The notes under the pieces: model-generated
Databases searched by the model: none
What the model was told of the DNA's origin: nothing
What the model saw: the letters and a program-made list of their open reading frames with translations, nothing else
Shown here: positions 11,690 through 24,184 of the stretch, piece after piece
Layout: every line of letters begins with the position of its first letter
Numbering within the stretch: the first letter of the stretch is position 1
Source of the DNA: Russula earlei
Lineage: Eukaryota > Basidiomycota > Agaricomycetes > Russulales > Russulaceae
Reading direction: 5' to 3'
DNA length: 64,000 nt
Assembly: GCA_025769875.1 (NCBI GenBank)
Contig: JAGFNK010000040.1
Location: 124,001-188,000 of the forward strand
Translations under genes and position numbers: made by a program

Positions 11690-12740
11690 AAGGTAGAGTG
11701 GCATGAAAGGAAAACCACGTTATCGAAACGTGCATATGTGTGAACCTGGAGCTGGGACTTCCGAGCTGGTGTTGTCGTCGCGCTGTGGCTGCAACTCCAA
11801 CATTGTCGAGGGTCTCTTTGTTGTTGCCATACAGTGGTGCGAGGTCGACATACGAGGACGTCTTGTTGATGTTCATGTCTGCATGAGACGTGTGGAGAAC
11901 GCTTTCCGAAAAAGTAGATCAGAACAGCGTGCATCAAAATGTAAGGATAACTTACTATGGATGACAAGCGCCGCAAACAAAAATGTCATGCTGAACAATC
12001 TAGCTGGGTGACTGATGAACTGGAACCACAGAAGTCAACAAATGGTGGAAGGTGCCAGAATGAAAAGTGGCTCAACCGTTTCACGCTTGTGTAGAGTGTC
12101 AAAGACAAGGCCAGCGTCTGGAGCATGTTGCGAGGGGATGCATCTGCTGCATGCTGCACGCATACAATTTGTGAGCCTGCCCATGTTGGGATCGCAGACG
12201 TTATTATGAGGGCCATCTGGGCTGTGGTATGTATATTTGAGCATGGTGTACGTAACCGGAGGTCGTCGTAAACTGGGTGGAGCAGAACACGAAGCCAGGA
12301 TGCAGAGAGTACACGTGTGGACCGCAGAGATAGAGTGATGAATGGAGCTCTACCAGCTTATTCTGGAGATCGTGAACCTTGTCCTTGAGAATTCCATCTG
12401 TATTTTTGGCAAGGAATGTGACGACGTGTTCGGGCTGTGTTGCGCAGTGGTGCGGGCATGTTAGCTGATACAGCATATATGGCACAATCCGACATGACTT
12501 ACAGCCATCTTTTGGTCATCGACGTACTTAAAGATGCCTACTATGCCCATGTCATCACAGAGAATATACTTGGGCTGGGTGATCAGGAAATTGCTACGAT
12601 GGATGGCTCGTAATACGAGCTGATGCTCTTCTTGAACTGGAGAACACAAACGATGCATGGCAGATGAGCCACAGCACATGTGCATGATGACTTGAAGCAG
12701 CATGTGCGTGCTTACCATGGCCTTGAAATCTCTCATGGCT
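11690..12740 (-). pseudogene. Fragment of a Ppo-type fatty-acid oxygenase (linoleate diol synthase-like)
   Basis: Psi-producing oxygenases are two-domain enzymes whose N-terminal haem-peroxidase-like domain dioxygenates unsaturated fatty acids. Pieces of that domain can be read in order on the minus strand: VDDQKMA, then after an apparent intron PEHVVTFLAK and LKDKVHDLQNKLVEL, then KYTYHSPDGPHNNV-DPNMGR, PDAGLVFDTLHKRE, FAALVIHS and, after a second intron, VLHTSHADMNINKTSSYVDL followed by APLYGNN. The order and the introns show that genomic DNA rather than cDNA was captured. Frameshifts between MGR and PDAG and loss of everything after the YVDLAPLYG motif mean no enzyme is made. It lies within the hAT termini. 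Confidence 0.75.
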
Positions 12741-13289
12741 CCTTGTTGTCGCTAAAGTGGCGCAACTGACTGGATTGGGTTGAAGACCTAGCCAACAGTT
12801 GTGAGCAGCTCGTATGTGTAGTTGGCGACATCACCGACTGAGGTGCAGACGAGGAACTTGGAGGATGGTCTGGAAGATATGTTGATGGTTTATGGGGTGT
12901 GGGTGCAGAGATGTGATATAGGGAAGAGGGAGCGGTGAGCAGTGAGGAGCGTTGTGGTGCCTGGTTTTAAGGGGAGGACTCCAAGACAGTTGAGACATTG
13001 GCGGGGTTTGTCTTGCAACTGAGTACAACTAATATACGGCCCGTATATACGGCTTGATGGCATCCCTTATACGGTACGGTATGGGTAACTTACCATACCG
13101 GCAACCATACTGTCAGGGTACACTTCCACTACCCTGTATGGTACGGTATGGGATACCGTATTACAGTAGCCATAAACCGTATGTGTATGGGTACGGTCGG
13201 CAGCCCTAGTACTGGCTATGAGAGGTGGTCACAGAAGGAGAGGGCCAGGGTGTACTAGATAGGGTGGTCACAAAGGAGTACCTTCAGTA

Positions 13290-16215
13290 CAGTCATTCAT
13301 GCCTCTTTGGGACAACCAAATGTTTATGACCCCCAGGAAATTGGTAACAGACCACAAATAGATATTTTAAGTAGACAGTATCCATGTAATACATATCAGT
13401 CATATTTTGAGCACCTAAGAACCACTATTGAGCAATGTTGTGGTACACAATGAATGCAATCAGTCCAAAAAGTCGTTATCAGTCAAAACTGGGTCATTGA
13501 CCCAAGTCACATCAGGGTGTGATTCCCAAATTGGGCGATTACTGATCACTATCCAGATCATTATCTACTGACATCTCAGGTTCCAAGTCATCATCGTTGT
13601 TGTCCTCCTCATCGCTGTCAGAGTCTTCAGTGCTAAAATCGGCCAACAAAGGTTTTCGAAGGGCCTTCTCCATAACTGGCATCTTTGGCTTTGTCCATCT
13701 TGGCTTGCAGTGCTCATATTTTGCGTTGTCTTGTTCAATTGTCCATTTCTTCACATCCTCATCCCATCCACCTTTCAAGACCGCATTCCGCCCCTTTTGA
13801 TCCATCCCTTGTACTTTCCAGATCTCCATTGCTGTGGTATACTTCACTCTCGCCTTTTTCTTCACTGCAGCTTCTTCAACAGCTTTATCCTGACCATCTT
13901 GCCATTCCTGGACACCTGCGACAATGTCATCTTGCGTTAGAATCTTTGCCTGGCCATCCATGTTGATTTTTCCAGTCTTTCTCTTCTTCAATTTCTTCTC
14001 CTCCTGGGCTTGCAATTGTCCCCGCATGCCCTCTAGGTACATGGAATGCAAGACAGTCTGTGCTTGCATCCCTTGCATCACTTTCTTCTGTGCCTCCACT
14101 GTCACATTGCTGGCATGTAATGCTTCCTGTAGACTTGCTGCGCTTGGTGCTGTGTCCAAGATCATTGCATCTCGTTGCTTTGTAGGTGACATGGTGATGG
14201 TGAAAATGGGTGGCAACCTTGACGTCAACAGAATGGGTGAGTTTGATACTAGAAATGATGAAGATGTTGTTGCTAATGAAGCAACTGCACGTTGCACAGG
14301 TGTGTATGACATATTTGGTGATCCCAGAGCCATCTCAGGTGTTCCTACTTCAGTTTCCATCTCCTGTCGTTTCTGCTTCTGGGCGTTGTGGTGAGAGATC
14401 AAATCAACAAGTTCACAGATGGGGCTAGCAAGTCTGAGTGGGAGAAGACTGATCCTTGACGTCTCAAGGCTAGGGGCCATCATCTCCATGGTAACAACAT
14501 TGGGGTTAAATAGCACAATTCCAGTCTTCGCAAAGGCCACCCAAATGTTACTCTCTGTGAATGTGCGGACATGTGCCTTTGCATAGACTGCCATGAAGGT
14601 CAGTTTGGTCACTGCAGGTCCTCGTGCTTCAAACTTGTCTTGTTCATCGCTCCAGGCCTGTTTCAAGACACTAAAGATGATGACATTGAGACCTTGGTAG
14701 ACATGAGTAGAATGGGAGGGATAGCACAGTACAACAATGCTGTTGTCCCATGCATACTCCAGGAAGCCAAGGGTGTAATGAGAACTGTGGCCATCAACGA
14801 TGAGGAGTCAAGTCCTGCCATCTGCCTTCATTTTTGTTTGTGTATCCCAGTCTTTGAGCCATGCCACACTGATCTCACCCAAAGTATAACCTTTTTTCTG
14901 ATATCCCATTCTAGACCAGAATGAGCTTCTATTGAGCTTATCATTTGGGAATCATACCTAGCATCCAATGGGTTTTCCTGGAGCCACTTCATTTGGAATG
15001 CTTCTCCCTTGTATATAACGGTAGGAGCAACTGTTGTTCCATCAGCACAAATGGTGGGTAGAACTGTGATATTCTCCCATGTTCCACTTTGCTGCTGATG
15101 CTGGATCTTAGCTCCAGCAGGTCCAATCACCCGCTCCATCACACCTATCCCTGACTGTATCCCTGTCTCATCCACACCATATACCAGCTTGTCTGGAATG
15201 TTATGCAATTCTCTTCCCTCTTTTAGCAGCCTGAAGTACTCCTCCTTTGTGATCAGATTCACAGCACAGCCATGAGAACCATCTAGTGCACTTGACCAGT
15301 ACATGCCAAGACAATTCTTTTGCTTTGTGATAAAGCGGCTTGCCCAATCCTTGCCAAGCCCTCCTTCTGGAAAGCCATCCCCTAACCTGTGTTGTAATAT
15401 AGCCTCAGTGTGGTCCTTTAACCTTTGTGGACTAAGTGGAAATCCACGCTGTGCAATGTCAATTGCAAAATCCACCATAGTCTTTTGTTCTTCCTCTGAT
15501 AACCAACTTTTCTTTCTATTGGACTCGGTCAAAGTCACACCACCTTGTGCATGACGGATTAAGGTTTTGTGAGAGAGTGGAATGTGTCTGCCTGTTGTCA
15601 CGAAGTTAGCATCTGATGCATCTTGACAGATTTGACGCGATGATTTCTTCTTTTCCCCAGGCACGAGTGATCTAGATTGTTCTTCTGTGTAAAGCTTTGT
15701 AGTGTAAGCCTTCAGGTCATCTACTTCCTTTCTGATAATCTGTTTCCTGAGCTGTTGGGACTTTGCCTTGTTCACCATCGTGTACAGTGTTTTTGCAAAC
15801 ACGGTCTCATGGGGATTCCCAATTTGGCAAGCATGATGTGACTTTACGCGATTCGCAATTTTGTCTTGCTAGAGCCTTTTCCTGAATTCCTCGCAACCCA
15901 GTGCAGGTATATGGGAAATGACTATCTCTAGAACATTATTCAAGGTATCCTTTTAATATACTCTCCTAATATTTCCAGAATGTTGCTTGTTCCCCTCATT
16001 ATACATCTCTCAATATTCAGATTTTGGCTGAAGTCAGCTGCAAAGTACTCTCTCATAACATCTACCAGTTGCATCTCTGTATTATTTGGAACATGTATAC
16101 ACATAAGGGATCTCATGGATTTAGCAAAACGTCCAAGGGTGTTTGCCCAAGGATCAAAGCCATTGGAGTTGTTTGTGTCATTGACCCAGATGTCCCAAAG
16201 AGGCATGAATGACTG
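13290..16215 (-). mobile_element. pogo-type (Tc1/mariner superfamily) DNA transposon
   Basis: Inverted termini begin CAGTCATTCATGCCTCTTTG and end with the exact reverse complement. TA dinucleotides flank both ends (13288-13289 and 16216-16217). It is 2,926 bp, inserted in the T1 LTR, and encodes a decayed DDE transposase. Positions 15,803-16,215, upstream of the transposase, hold no recognised coding segment. Confidence 0.9.
13539..15802 (-). pseudogene. pogo/Fot-like DDE transposase, broken
   Basis: Two overlapping-frame segments make up one transposase. The upstream segment (15802-14828) has a helix-turn-helix / CENP-B-like region (GLGKDWASRFITKQK) and the first catalytic motif in YGVDETGIQSG, then VLPTICADGTTVAPTVIYKG. 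After a frameshift near 14,900 the second motif is LIVDGHSSHYT, followed by YPSHSTHVYQGL and a lysine-rich C-terminal half that ends with an acidic tail at 13539. A TGA at 14810-14808 stands where Arg (CGA) is expected just before LLIVDGHS. A conventional ATG is not clear, so the N-terminus may be incomplete. Family placement rests on these DDE_1-type motifs, the TIRs and the TA target. Confidence 0.85.
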
Positions 16216-16973
16216 TAATGGAGTGCCACATATCAAATGGACAGTCTGGAGACAGTCTGCTACTTTATTGAGCCCTTATATACTACAAGGGAACTGCTAA
16301 ATAGAGAACAAGTCATAACCTTGTTATCAAGCACAATGAGAGATGAGTAAGACATTAGGGAACACTTAGTGAGCATGCTCAGTCATGCTCAGTAAGCTGC
16401 TGAGTGAGGAGGCCCTAGACAATGAGTAAGGGCCTCTAGTGTCCACATGTTCACTTTCCAGTGCATGTGCAAAGCATCTGATTCATTTACTGTCAGTTAG
16501 TTTAGAGCTGGTCTTTCTGAGACTTAGAGTATTTGATGATGGGGAGGTGTTCCTTATAAGGCCCTTTATACAGTTCTATAAGGGTCCTTAGAGTCAACTC
16601 TAGTATCCACATTAAAGTCCCTATGTTGTCTTATAGTTCATTCTAAGGTTATTAGAGTTAGTCTAATGATGCATTCTAGGGCCCATAGTATCTTCATTAG
16701 CATCCAATATAAGGACCTTAGAGGCATCCTAAAGGGTCTTTTAGGGGCCTCTAATATTGTCCTTTACTGTTAGATAGATTGCCACTAACTAGGGCTTGCT
16801 GAATGTTGATTGTGCCTAGAATCAATTGTGTGGCAATGTGCATGTGATATTGTGAACACCTCTACTCACTCCTTTTGGCTGTGTGAACAGGGTGGTACCA
16901 TGGAGCCTAGGCTTCCTCTCATAGAGAAGGGTCCTTCAAAGGCCATCTCCAGGAAATGGTTCATGACAGCTTG

Positions 16974-17282
16974 TGAGCAGATAGAGTCAACAAAGTGACT
17001 TTGATAGTAGATGTAAGAGTCTTATACATTTTCCATAAATACAAGGCCATTGTTTTCTGACCAGGTTTCACTTCCATCACCTTGCATTTTTCTTGTATAA
17101 ACCTCCTTGTTGATGTGTGGATCAAGCCACCAGACCTCTGTAGTGGTGTGTGGATGATTCTCCAATAACATCACCCTCTCTGAAGAGTAGTGCTTCAAGG
17201 TCTGGTCACAAGAACTGCAAACAGACTGGAAAATGGACTGGACCATAACTGAGATGGTCAGACCATTGGTCTTGGTTACACA
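16974..17282. repeat. Older repeat (unit U), left part
   Basis: The segment near GACCATTGGTCTTGGTTACA matches 34,555-34,575, and the sequence after the solo LTR continues the same match. This appears to be an old repeat into which the solo LTR and the MULE inserted. No coding capacity was recognised. Confidence 0.5.
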
Positions 17283-17771
17283 TGTTGAAGATGGAGGGCA
17301 CAGGTTATGTGATAATGATAAGATCCTCAAGATCTATCAAAAGATATTTCAGTTTGTGTAAGACAAAACTGTAGAATATGTTGTACCTATCAAAAGATAT
17401 CTACAATGTGTGATTAGATGCGATAGATAAGATAGGTAACAGTAAGTACTCACTTCAGTTTGTGTAAGACAAAACTGAAGGGATCTAGCTAATTGAGAGC
17501 CTCTTAAATATGTAAGAGCATCTCTAAGCAAAGTACTCATAATTACCAACTTGTATCATAAAGGATCAGTGGTTAGTAGCTACCAATTGTCATCAATTAA
17601 CTTATCATTGTAACATACTCAGGCTGCAGCATCTGAGCTGAGCCAGTCCAGGCTGATATGATGCATGAGCAATGCATGTGAGCTGGGAGTGCCCGGTCCA
17701 TAGGAGCCAACACATTAATGTGACTGGGCTGTGATTACATCAGACTGCCCAAAGCAGTGGTAATCTCAACA
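17283..17771. mobile_element. 489-bp solo LTR (family V), older copy
   Basis: It starts TGTTGAAGATGG and ends CTCAACA, with an exact 5-bp duplication ACACA at 17278-17282 and 17772-17776. A second copy of identical length lies at 35,033-35,521. This copy has TG or CA at many positions where the other has CG. Confidence 0.88.
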
Positions 17772-18037
17772 ACACATGGTTTGTGACCTAGCTGGTTCCC
17801 AAGCACATGGGCACAATTACAATACCCACACTCATGGGGTGGTGCTGGTTCTGCTCAACCCTATCACCAGTGTGTTCTCTCACATGGCAGATCACCCCAT
17901 ATTTGCACTGCCCAGGCATGCAAAAAATGTCATGTGTGCAAGGCAAAGGCCCATGTCTCCTTTCTTCCTGTCCTCCATTATCACCTTACCCACCATGTAC
18001 TTCAGCACTGTCTGCCTCACCTCTGCCATATTGCCAG
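17772..18037. repeat. Older repeat (unit U), continued up to the MULE
   Basis: It continues the U repeat (GGTTTGTGACCTAGCTGGT also occurs near 34,578). It ends in CATATTGCCAG (18027-18037), the left copy of the MULE target duplication. Confidence 0.6.
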
Positions 18038-18042
18038 TCTTT

Positions 18043-19012
18043 TGTCATGAACCATTTCCTGGAGAGGGCCCTTGAAGGACCCTTCCTTAATAGAGGAAAC
18101 CCAGCCTCTATGATGCCACCCTGTTCACATGGACAAAAGGGGTGAGTAGATGTGTCCACAATATCATGCATGCATTGTCGCATGAGCGATTCTTGACACA
18201 ATCGACATACAGCAAGCCCCACTTAATGGCAACCCTTTTAGCAATAAAGAACAGTATTATAGCCTCTCTAAGGACCCCTTAGGATGACTCTAAATGCCCT
18301 ACAATTGACTCTAACAAGACACTAAAAGCCCTACAACGCATTATTAGACTAACTCTCATAGCCATAGAACAAACTATAAAGCAATACTAAGGACCTTGAT
18401 ACAAGTATTAGGGTCAACTCTAATGACCCTAATAGAACTATATAAGGGGCCTTATAAGCAATTCTATTCCCTGAACCAAACTACAAGTCCTCAAATGACC
18501 AGCCCTAAACTAACTAACAGTAAATGAATCAGGTGCTTAGCACATGTACTGTACTAGGACAGTGAACACCTGGACAGTAAAGGCTCTTACTCATCAATAG
18601 GAGCCTTCTTACTCAGCAGCTTACTGAGCATGACTGAGCATGCTCAGTAAGCATACTCTGACTTCTTACTCATCTGTCAATTGTGCTTGATAACAAGGTT
18701 ATGACTTGTTCCCTATTTAGCAGTTCCCTTGTAGTATATAAAGTGCTCAATAAAGTAGTGGACAGTCTTCAGACTGTCCATTTGTTTATGGCACTCTCTA
18801 TTCCTGGGATACTCCTTCAAGGACCGTCCCCTTGTGATCATCCTGGCCTCTTCCCTGCATAATTGCTCAATGCTTCCAGTAACCATACCTCTCTGGTATT
18901 TGGTACTGCTCTGGACCTTACTCCTTGCCCATGCCATCTTGGATGTCTATTGACTCATCTTTGAGCTTATCCCTCACTCTTGAACTGGATTGTTCAACAG
19001 TGAGTCTTGACA
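18043..19012 (+). mobile_element. Solo LTR family T (T2)
   Basis: It starts TGTCATGAACC and ends GAGTCTTGACA (970 bp), here in the sense orientation of the family promoter. The flanking 5-mers TCTTT and TCGTT differ at one base. Confidence 0.8.
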
Positions 19013-20271
19013 TCGTTGGCTTTTCACAATGGGTTGAATTGCTATAAAAGGAGATTGTGTCAGCAAGAGAATCAGGGCTTCTTAACTCACTTATATAAGC
19101 AAGTAAATAATAAGATAACTACTTACCATTTTCCCCTACTGAAACCAAAGAAAAAGTTATTATGTTTCCAATTAACAGGCACACCATCCACCAATGCCAG
19201 CCCAAGCACCCCTTTCACCACACAACATTTTGAGATCACTGCCAATTCTGGAAAGAGGGGAGGTCTCAATTATGACCAGGAGTATGGTAGATACCCCATG
19301 GAATGGCCAATAGCAGCCAATTTTGAGGCATGGCACCAGCAAGAAGAATTCACTAACTCAATTGAGCTAATTCCTTTTGGCATGGAGCATGGGAAGGGAT
19401 GGACAAAGAACATATTCATATGTTCCTGCCAACTATCTGGGGGAGCATTGTGTTATGTAAAGAAGCACCCTGATTGCACATAGAGACCTGAGATCAAGAA
19501 GATGGGTTGCTGTTGCCAAATGGTCATCAAATCTTACTCAGACATGCCTACCATTCTCAGACAATATGCAAATGAGCATGACCATAAAATTGGAATTGCT
19601 AATATTGCTTACACATGAATGTCATGCATAGCACATGATAGAATAAGACTCCTGTTGTCAAGGAAGGTTAATCCATGGGAAATAGTAAGTGCCTGCATTG
19701 TGTTTTATTTTCTATCACTAACCTAATGAATTGCAAGGTACACAATATTTGTCAGGACTCACTGTTGAACAATCCAGTTCAAATGAGTGAGGGGAAAGGC
19801 TAGAGATGAGTTGAACAATGTCTAAGATGGCATAGGCAAGGAGGAGCACCAAGAGGAGTAACAAATATCAAAGGGGTACTGGAACAGGAGCAGTGAGCCA
19901 GAGACAAGTGGTAGAGGAAGCCAGGATCCTAGATAGGATGGTCACAAAGGAGTACCCTCAGTAGTAGAGTGCTGCAAATCAAATGGACAGTCTGAAGACA
20001 GTCTGCTACTTTATTGAGTGCTTATATACTACAAGGGAACTACTAAGTAGAGAACAAGTCATAACCTTGTTATCAAGCACAATAAGGGATGGGCAAGACA
20101 TTGGGGGATGCATAGTGAGCATGCTCAGTCATGCTCAATAAGCTGCTGAGTAAGGAGGCTCTTGGTGATGAGTAAGGGCCTCTAGGATCCATGTGTTTAC
20201 CCTCTAGTGCACATGCAAAGCATCTGATTTGTTTGCTGTAAGTTAGTTTAGGGCTGGTCTTTCTGAGACTT

Positions 20272-22130
20272 TGTGAACCAAGGCCAAGTCCTGGCTGCAT
20301 ATTGTCCTATTTCACTCAGAAGAAGCCTCTCTCACTTCACATTGTCTATCCACTTCTATTTCATGGGCTACTCTTCCTGTGGTACAAGATATTGTTGTCA
20401 CAAGGGCACTGTGGCATGACTAGACACCCCTTTTCTAATTGGGTAATCACCATGTGCTAGCCACATGGCCACTCAGGCCCCTTTTACCAACTGAGAATTC
20501 TTGAATCTTGAACTTGAACTTGGATTTTGGGATTTTCCATGTCACCGACTGGGGGCGGTGTCACTGACAAATTGGTTCACACGCGAGATGAGCGCAGCGA
20601 GTTGAACGAGACACTAAGTCTTCATGGATTTCAAGGATCTCGGAGACAATATTGCCAAGGCAAATATGTTCTGTGGAGAGGGGAAGTCATGAATAAGTCT
20701 TTGCGTTGAGAAGACTTATGAGTAGAAGAAGTTTCAAATGATTTGCTTGATGTCTTGCAAGCCTACAAGTCCTGAAGTTTGAAATCCAGTGATATTTCAC
20801 AGGAGAACAAGCTTAGGGCTTGTTCTCCTCTACTTGACAGGTTTATATAGACGGATACTACCTATATCAAATGGTAGGCATGAGGTAACAATGAGACAAT
20901 CGGACTGGAACATGCTGGAAGGTGGTGGTACATGTGAGGCAAATGAGTCATAAGAATGCATGAGAAACGTGAGGCTTGTCTGGGTAGGCTTGTCCAGTTG
21001 CTGGTCTGGTCTGAGGTACCGGTACTTGTGACATTCCAGGAGTGATGGGAATGACAGGTGTGATGTAAGTGACATAATAAACTAATATGAGTCCATTTCC
21101 AATATGAGTTATTTTTTGGTGTGATTTGCTGGGTTTACATGTGATATGTAAAATATTTTTTCTAACCCTTCCTTCCACTCCTTCCAAGTGGGGTATTGCA
21201 AACATGTCATTAAGGCAGAATATGTGTCACCTATGTGTGGGTGCACATCTTTGTGCAAATTTTGTATGTGCAGCTCTGGTGAAAATGGGGCTGCAAGCAC
21301 CCAGATGTTGAGCTTGAGTTGGACTGCTCAACTCCAAGTTTGAGACTGACACATCATGTGTAACCCCATATATGCAAATATGCAAATGACAACAGAAAAA
21401 AATGCATATTGATTTATTATATACATCATATCACTTACATCACTCCTGTCACTCCTGTCACTCCTGGAAAATCCCAAAATCCAAGTTCAAGTTCAAGATT
21501 CAAGAATTCTCAGTTGGTAAAAGGGGCCTCAGCCACCAAGGACCCAAAACAGTGGAATGAACTCCTAGAACTCTTTGCATAACTCATATGATGTTATCTA
21601 GCTCCAATGACATCATAGCTGACTGAGCAACTCCACAATGACCTCATCTGCTCACCAAGCACTCCACAGCGACATCATGATGGTGTCATTGCCCCACAAT
21701 ATGCTCAGTCAGCCCTAAATCAAGTGAGTTTATGCCTCCAACACCCTATTGGATGACACTAAAGAGTCTGGAATAGTCCCTGTAGTTTGTAATCAATCCT
21801 GTACACAGTATATAAGCCCCAATGCAGCATGGCAGTCATCAGACTGTCCATTTGTAATACTCTCCTTCCAAAGTACTCCTCAGTAACCACTTTGTTTAAA
21901 GACTCCCCTCATCCTCAAGGTACTCTTTAACAACCACCTTGTTTGAAGCCCCCTTGTTACACTGGCCGCTAACCTTTGCCTCTGTCTCCTACAGCATCTA
22001 CCAGTCCCTATCTGGTATCTCCTTGTCATTTGGCTTGTCCTTTTGTTCAATGCAATCTACGCTGCCTACCATCTGTTCTGACCCTTTCCCACCTGCTTGT
22101 GAGTCCTTAGTGATCAGCAGTACATGTCTT
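20272..22130 (+). mobile_element. G-family LTR (G1) inside T3, split by a TIR element
   Basis: It begins TGTGAACCAAGGCCAAGTCC and ends near TACATGTCTT, four bases short of the family end. It includes the TATATAAGCCCC promoter segment near 21,820. It matches the 828-bp G LTRs at 36,185 and 52,823 once the nested element is removed. Confidence 0.78.
20476..21528. mobile_element. 1,053-bp non-coding TIR element (possibly PIF/Harbinger-like)
   Basis: Inverted ends of about 60 bp begin GGCCCCTTTTACCAACTGAG and end with the reverse complement. The 3-bp direct repeat TCA flanks it, and removing element plus repeat restores the G LTR sequence (GGCCACTCAGCCACC). It has no coding capacity. The 3-bp duplication fits PIF/Harbinger, but superfamily placement is an inference. 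Confidence 0.75.
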
Positions 22131-23221
22131 TACAAGTGTCACCTTATAGTTTGTTTTATGGTTATAGAGTTAGTCTAATAATATGTTCTAGGGGCTTTAG
22201 TATCTTCATTGGTATCCAATATAAGGACACTAGGGTTGTCCCAAGGGGTCTTTAGAAGGCCTCTAATGTTGTTCTTTACTGCTAGATAGGATGCCAACAA
22301 GTAGGGCTTGCTGTATGTTGATTGGCCTAGAATCAATTGCACAACAATGTACATGCAATATTGTAGACACCTCTGCTCACCCCTTTTGGCCTTGTGAACA
22401 GGGTGGCACCATAGAGCCCAGCTTTCCTCAAATATGGAAGGGTCCTTCAAGGGCCCTCTCCAGGAAATGATTCATGACAATATTCAGGATTCCTCACTCA
22501 ATGGCAGCTGAGACTTATCTATCTCACTCTGGGATGTAAGTCACATGGTGTGGGAAATGGAAGATGACCTTATCAGGCTGCATCCAGAGGATGCTATCTC
22601 TACCAGGCTCTGGTTGGACAGATTTACAGATGGAAATATGAATGTTTTTTTTATAAAGACAGGCTGCACAGTGCCCCATCTCAATCAAATCTGCAGGAGG
22701 ATGCATATGTGCTATGTATCCAGACCCCTAAGGCATTCTGCCACCTTGGAAATGGCTTTATTGGTATTGATGCAACTCATAATATTATGCAATATGCAGA
22801 CTTCTTATTATTTACTATGATTGTGCAAGATCACTGGGGACATGGTGCATATCTTACTAAATGTCAATTTAGCATGCTTACCTTTTCTGGATAGGTGTGC
22901 CTGTTGCCTGGATGCTGGCATCCAATGAAACAAAGGAGATAATATCCTTTTTTGTCCATTGGGTCAGTGATGCCAGTCCGGCTATCCAACCATCTATCAT
23001 CATGACAGATCATGATGCTGCACAGATTGCCACCCTCAAGAATTTTCCTGATTTGTGGGATAAGATCAAGAGATGGGTACACATAGATGATCAGGCCAAC
23101 TTTCTACAAATCTGGGAGGAGATGTCCACTGGTCCTCAGGTTCCAGAAACTTTTATGAAGTACCTTGGGTCTCAATGGATGCCTATGGTGCATGGTTTAC
23201 TAGAAAAATCACCATATCTTT

Positions 23222-24184
23222 TGTCAAGACTCACTGTTGAACAATCCAGTTCAAGAGCGAGGGATAAGTTCAAAGACAAGTCAATAGATGTCCAAGACAA
23301 TGTGGGCAAGAAGTAGAGTCCAAAGCAGTACCAAGTACCAAAGAGGTATGGTTACTGGTAGAGTTGAGCAGGTATGCAGGGAAGAGGCCAGAATGGTCAC
23401 AAGGGGATGGTCCTGAAAGGAGTATTCCAGAGATAGAGAGTGCCATCAACAAATGGACAGTCTGAGGACTGTCCGCTACTTTATTGAGCGCTTATATACT
23501 ACAGGAGAACTGCTAAATAGGGAACAAGTCATAACCTTGCTATCAAGCACAATTGATGGATGAGTAAGAAGTCGGGATATGCTTACTGAGCATGCTCAGT
23601 CATGCTCAGTAAGCTGCTGAGTAAGAAGGCTCCTATTGATGAGTAAGAGCCTTTACTGTCCAGGTGTTCACTGTCCTAGTACATGTGCTAAGCACCTGAT
23701 TCATTTACTGTTAGTTAATTTAGGGCCAGTCATTTGAGGACTTGTAGTTTGGTTCAGGAAATAGAGTTGTTTATAAGGCCCCTTATATAGTTCTATTAGG
23801 GTCATTAGAGTCAACCTAATACTTATATTAAGGTCCTTAGTATTGCTTTGTAGTTCATTCTATAGTTATTAGAGTTAGTCTAATAATGCATTGTAGGGCT
23901 TTTAGTGTCTTGTCAGTGCCTCTTGTGGGGCACTTAGAGTCATCGTAAGGGGTCCTTAGAGAGGCTATAATATAGTCCTGTATTGCTAAAAGGGTTGCCA
24001 CTAAGTGGGGCTTGCTGTATGTCAATTGTGCTGAGAATTGCTCATGTGACAATGTGTGTGTGATATTGTGGACACCTCTACTCACCCCTTTTGCCTGTGT
24101 GAACAGGGTGGCACCATAGAGGCTGGGTTTCCTCTATTAAGGAAGGGTCCTTCAAGGGCCCTCTCTGGGAACTGGTTCATGACA
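23222..24184 (-). mobile_element. Solo LTR family T (T4) in the MULE
   Basis: 963 bp from TGTCAAGACTC to TTCATGACA, with the exact duplication TCTTT (23217-23221 and 24185-24189). It separates the MULE core from the SWIM-finger block. Confidence 0.92.

Larger units (their letters stand above)
10165..13208. mobile_element. hAT-type element carrying host gene fragments
   Basis: The termini are TAGGGCTGCC and GGCAGCCCTA, flanked by the exact 8-bp duplication GTACTGGC (10157-10164 and 13209-13216), which is the hAT signature. Both subterminal regions are rich in CCGTAC/GTACGG repeats. The element is 3,044 bp and no hAT transposase was recognised. It holds remnants of a fatty-acid oxygenase and a DUF6533-like exon, so it is non-autonomous with captured sequence. 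It is inserted in the T1 LTR. Confidence 0.88.
10027..16968 (-). mobile_element. Solo LTR of family T (T1), split by hAT and pogo insertions
   Basis: It begins TGTCAGAACTCACTG and ends TTCATGACA. The 5-bp target duplication GCTTG flanks it (10022-10026 and 16969-16973). Removing the two nested DNA transposons and their duplications leaves about 962 bp, the length of the other T copies. The promoter orientation of the family (TATATAAG followed by AATAAA) reads on the minus strand here. No internal retrotransposon region is present. Confidence 0.88.
19750..22479 (-). mobile_element. Solo LTR family T (T3), split by a G-family LTR
   Basis: It starts TGTCAGGACTCACTG, ends TTCATGACA, and has the exact target duplication ATATT (19745-19749 and 22480-22484). 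A G-family LTR occupies its middle and roughly 100 bp of T sequence is missing beside the insertion. Confidence 0.82.
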
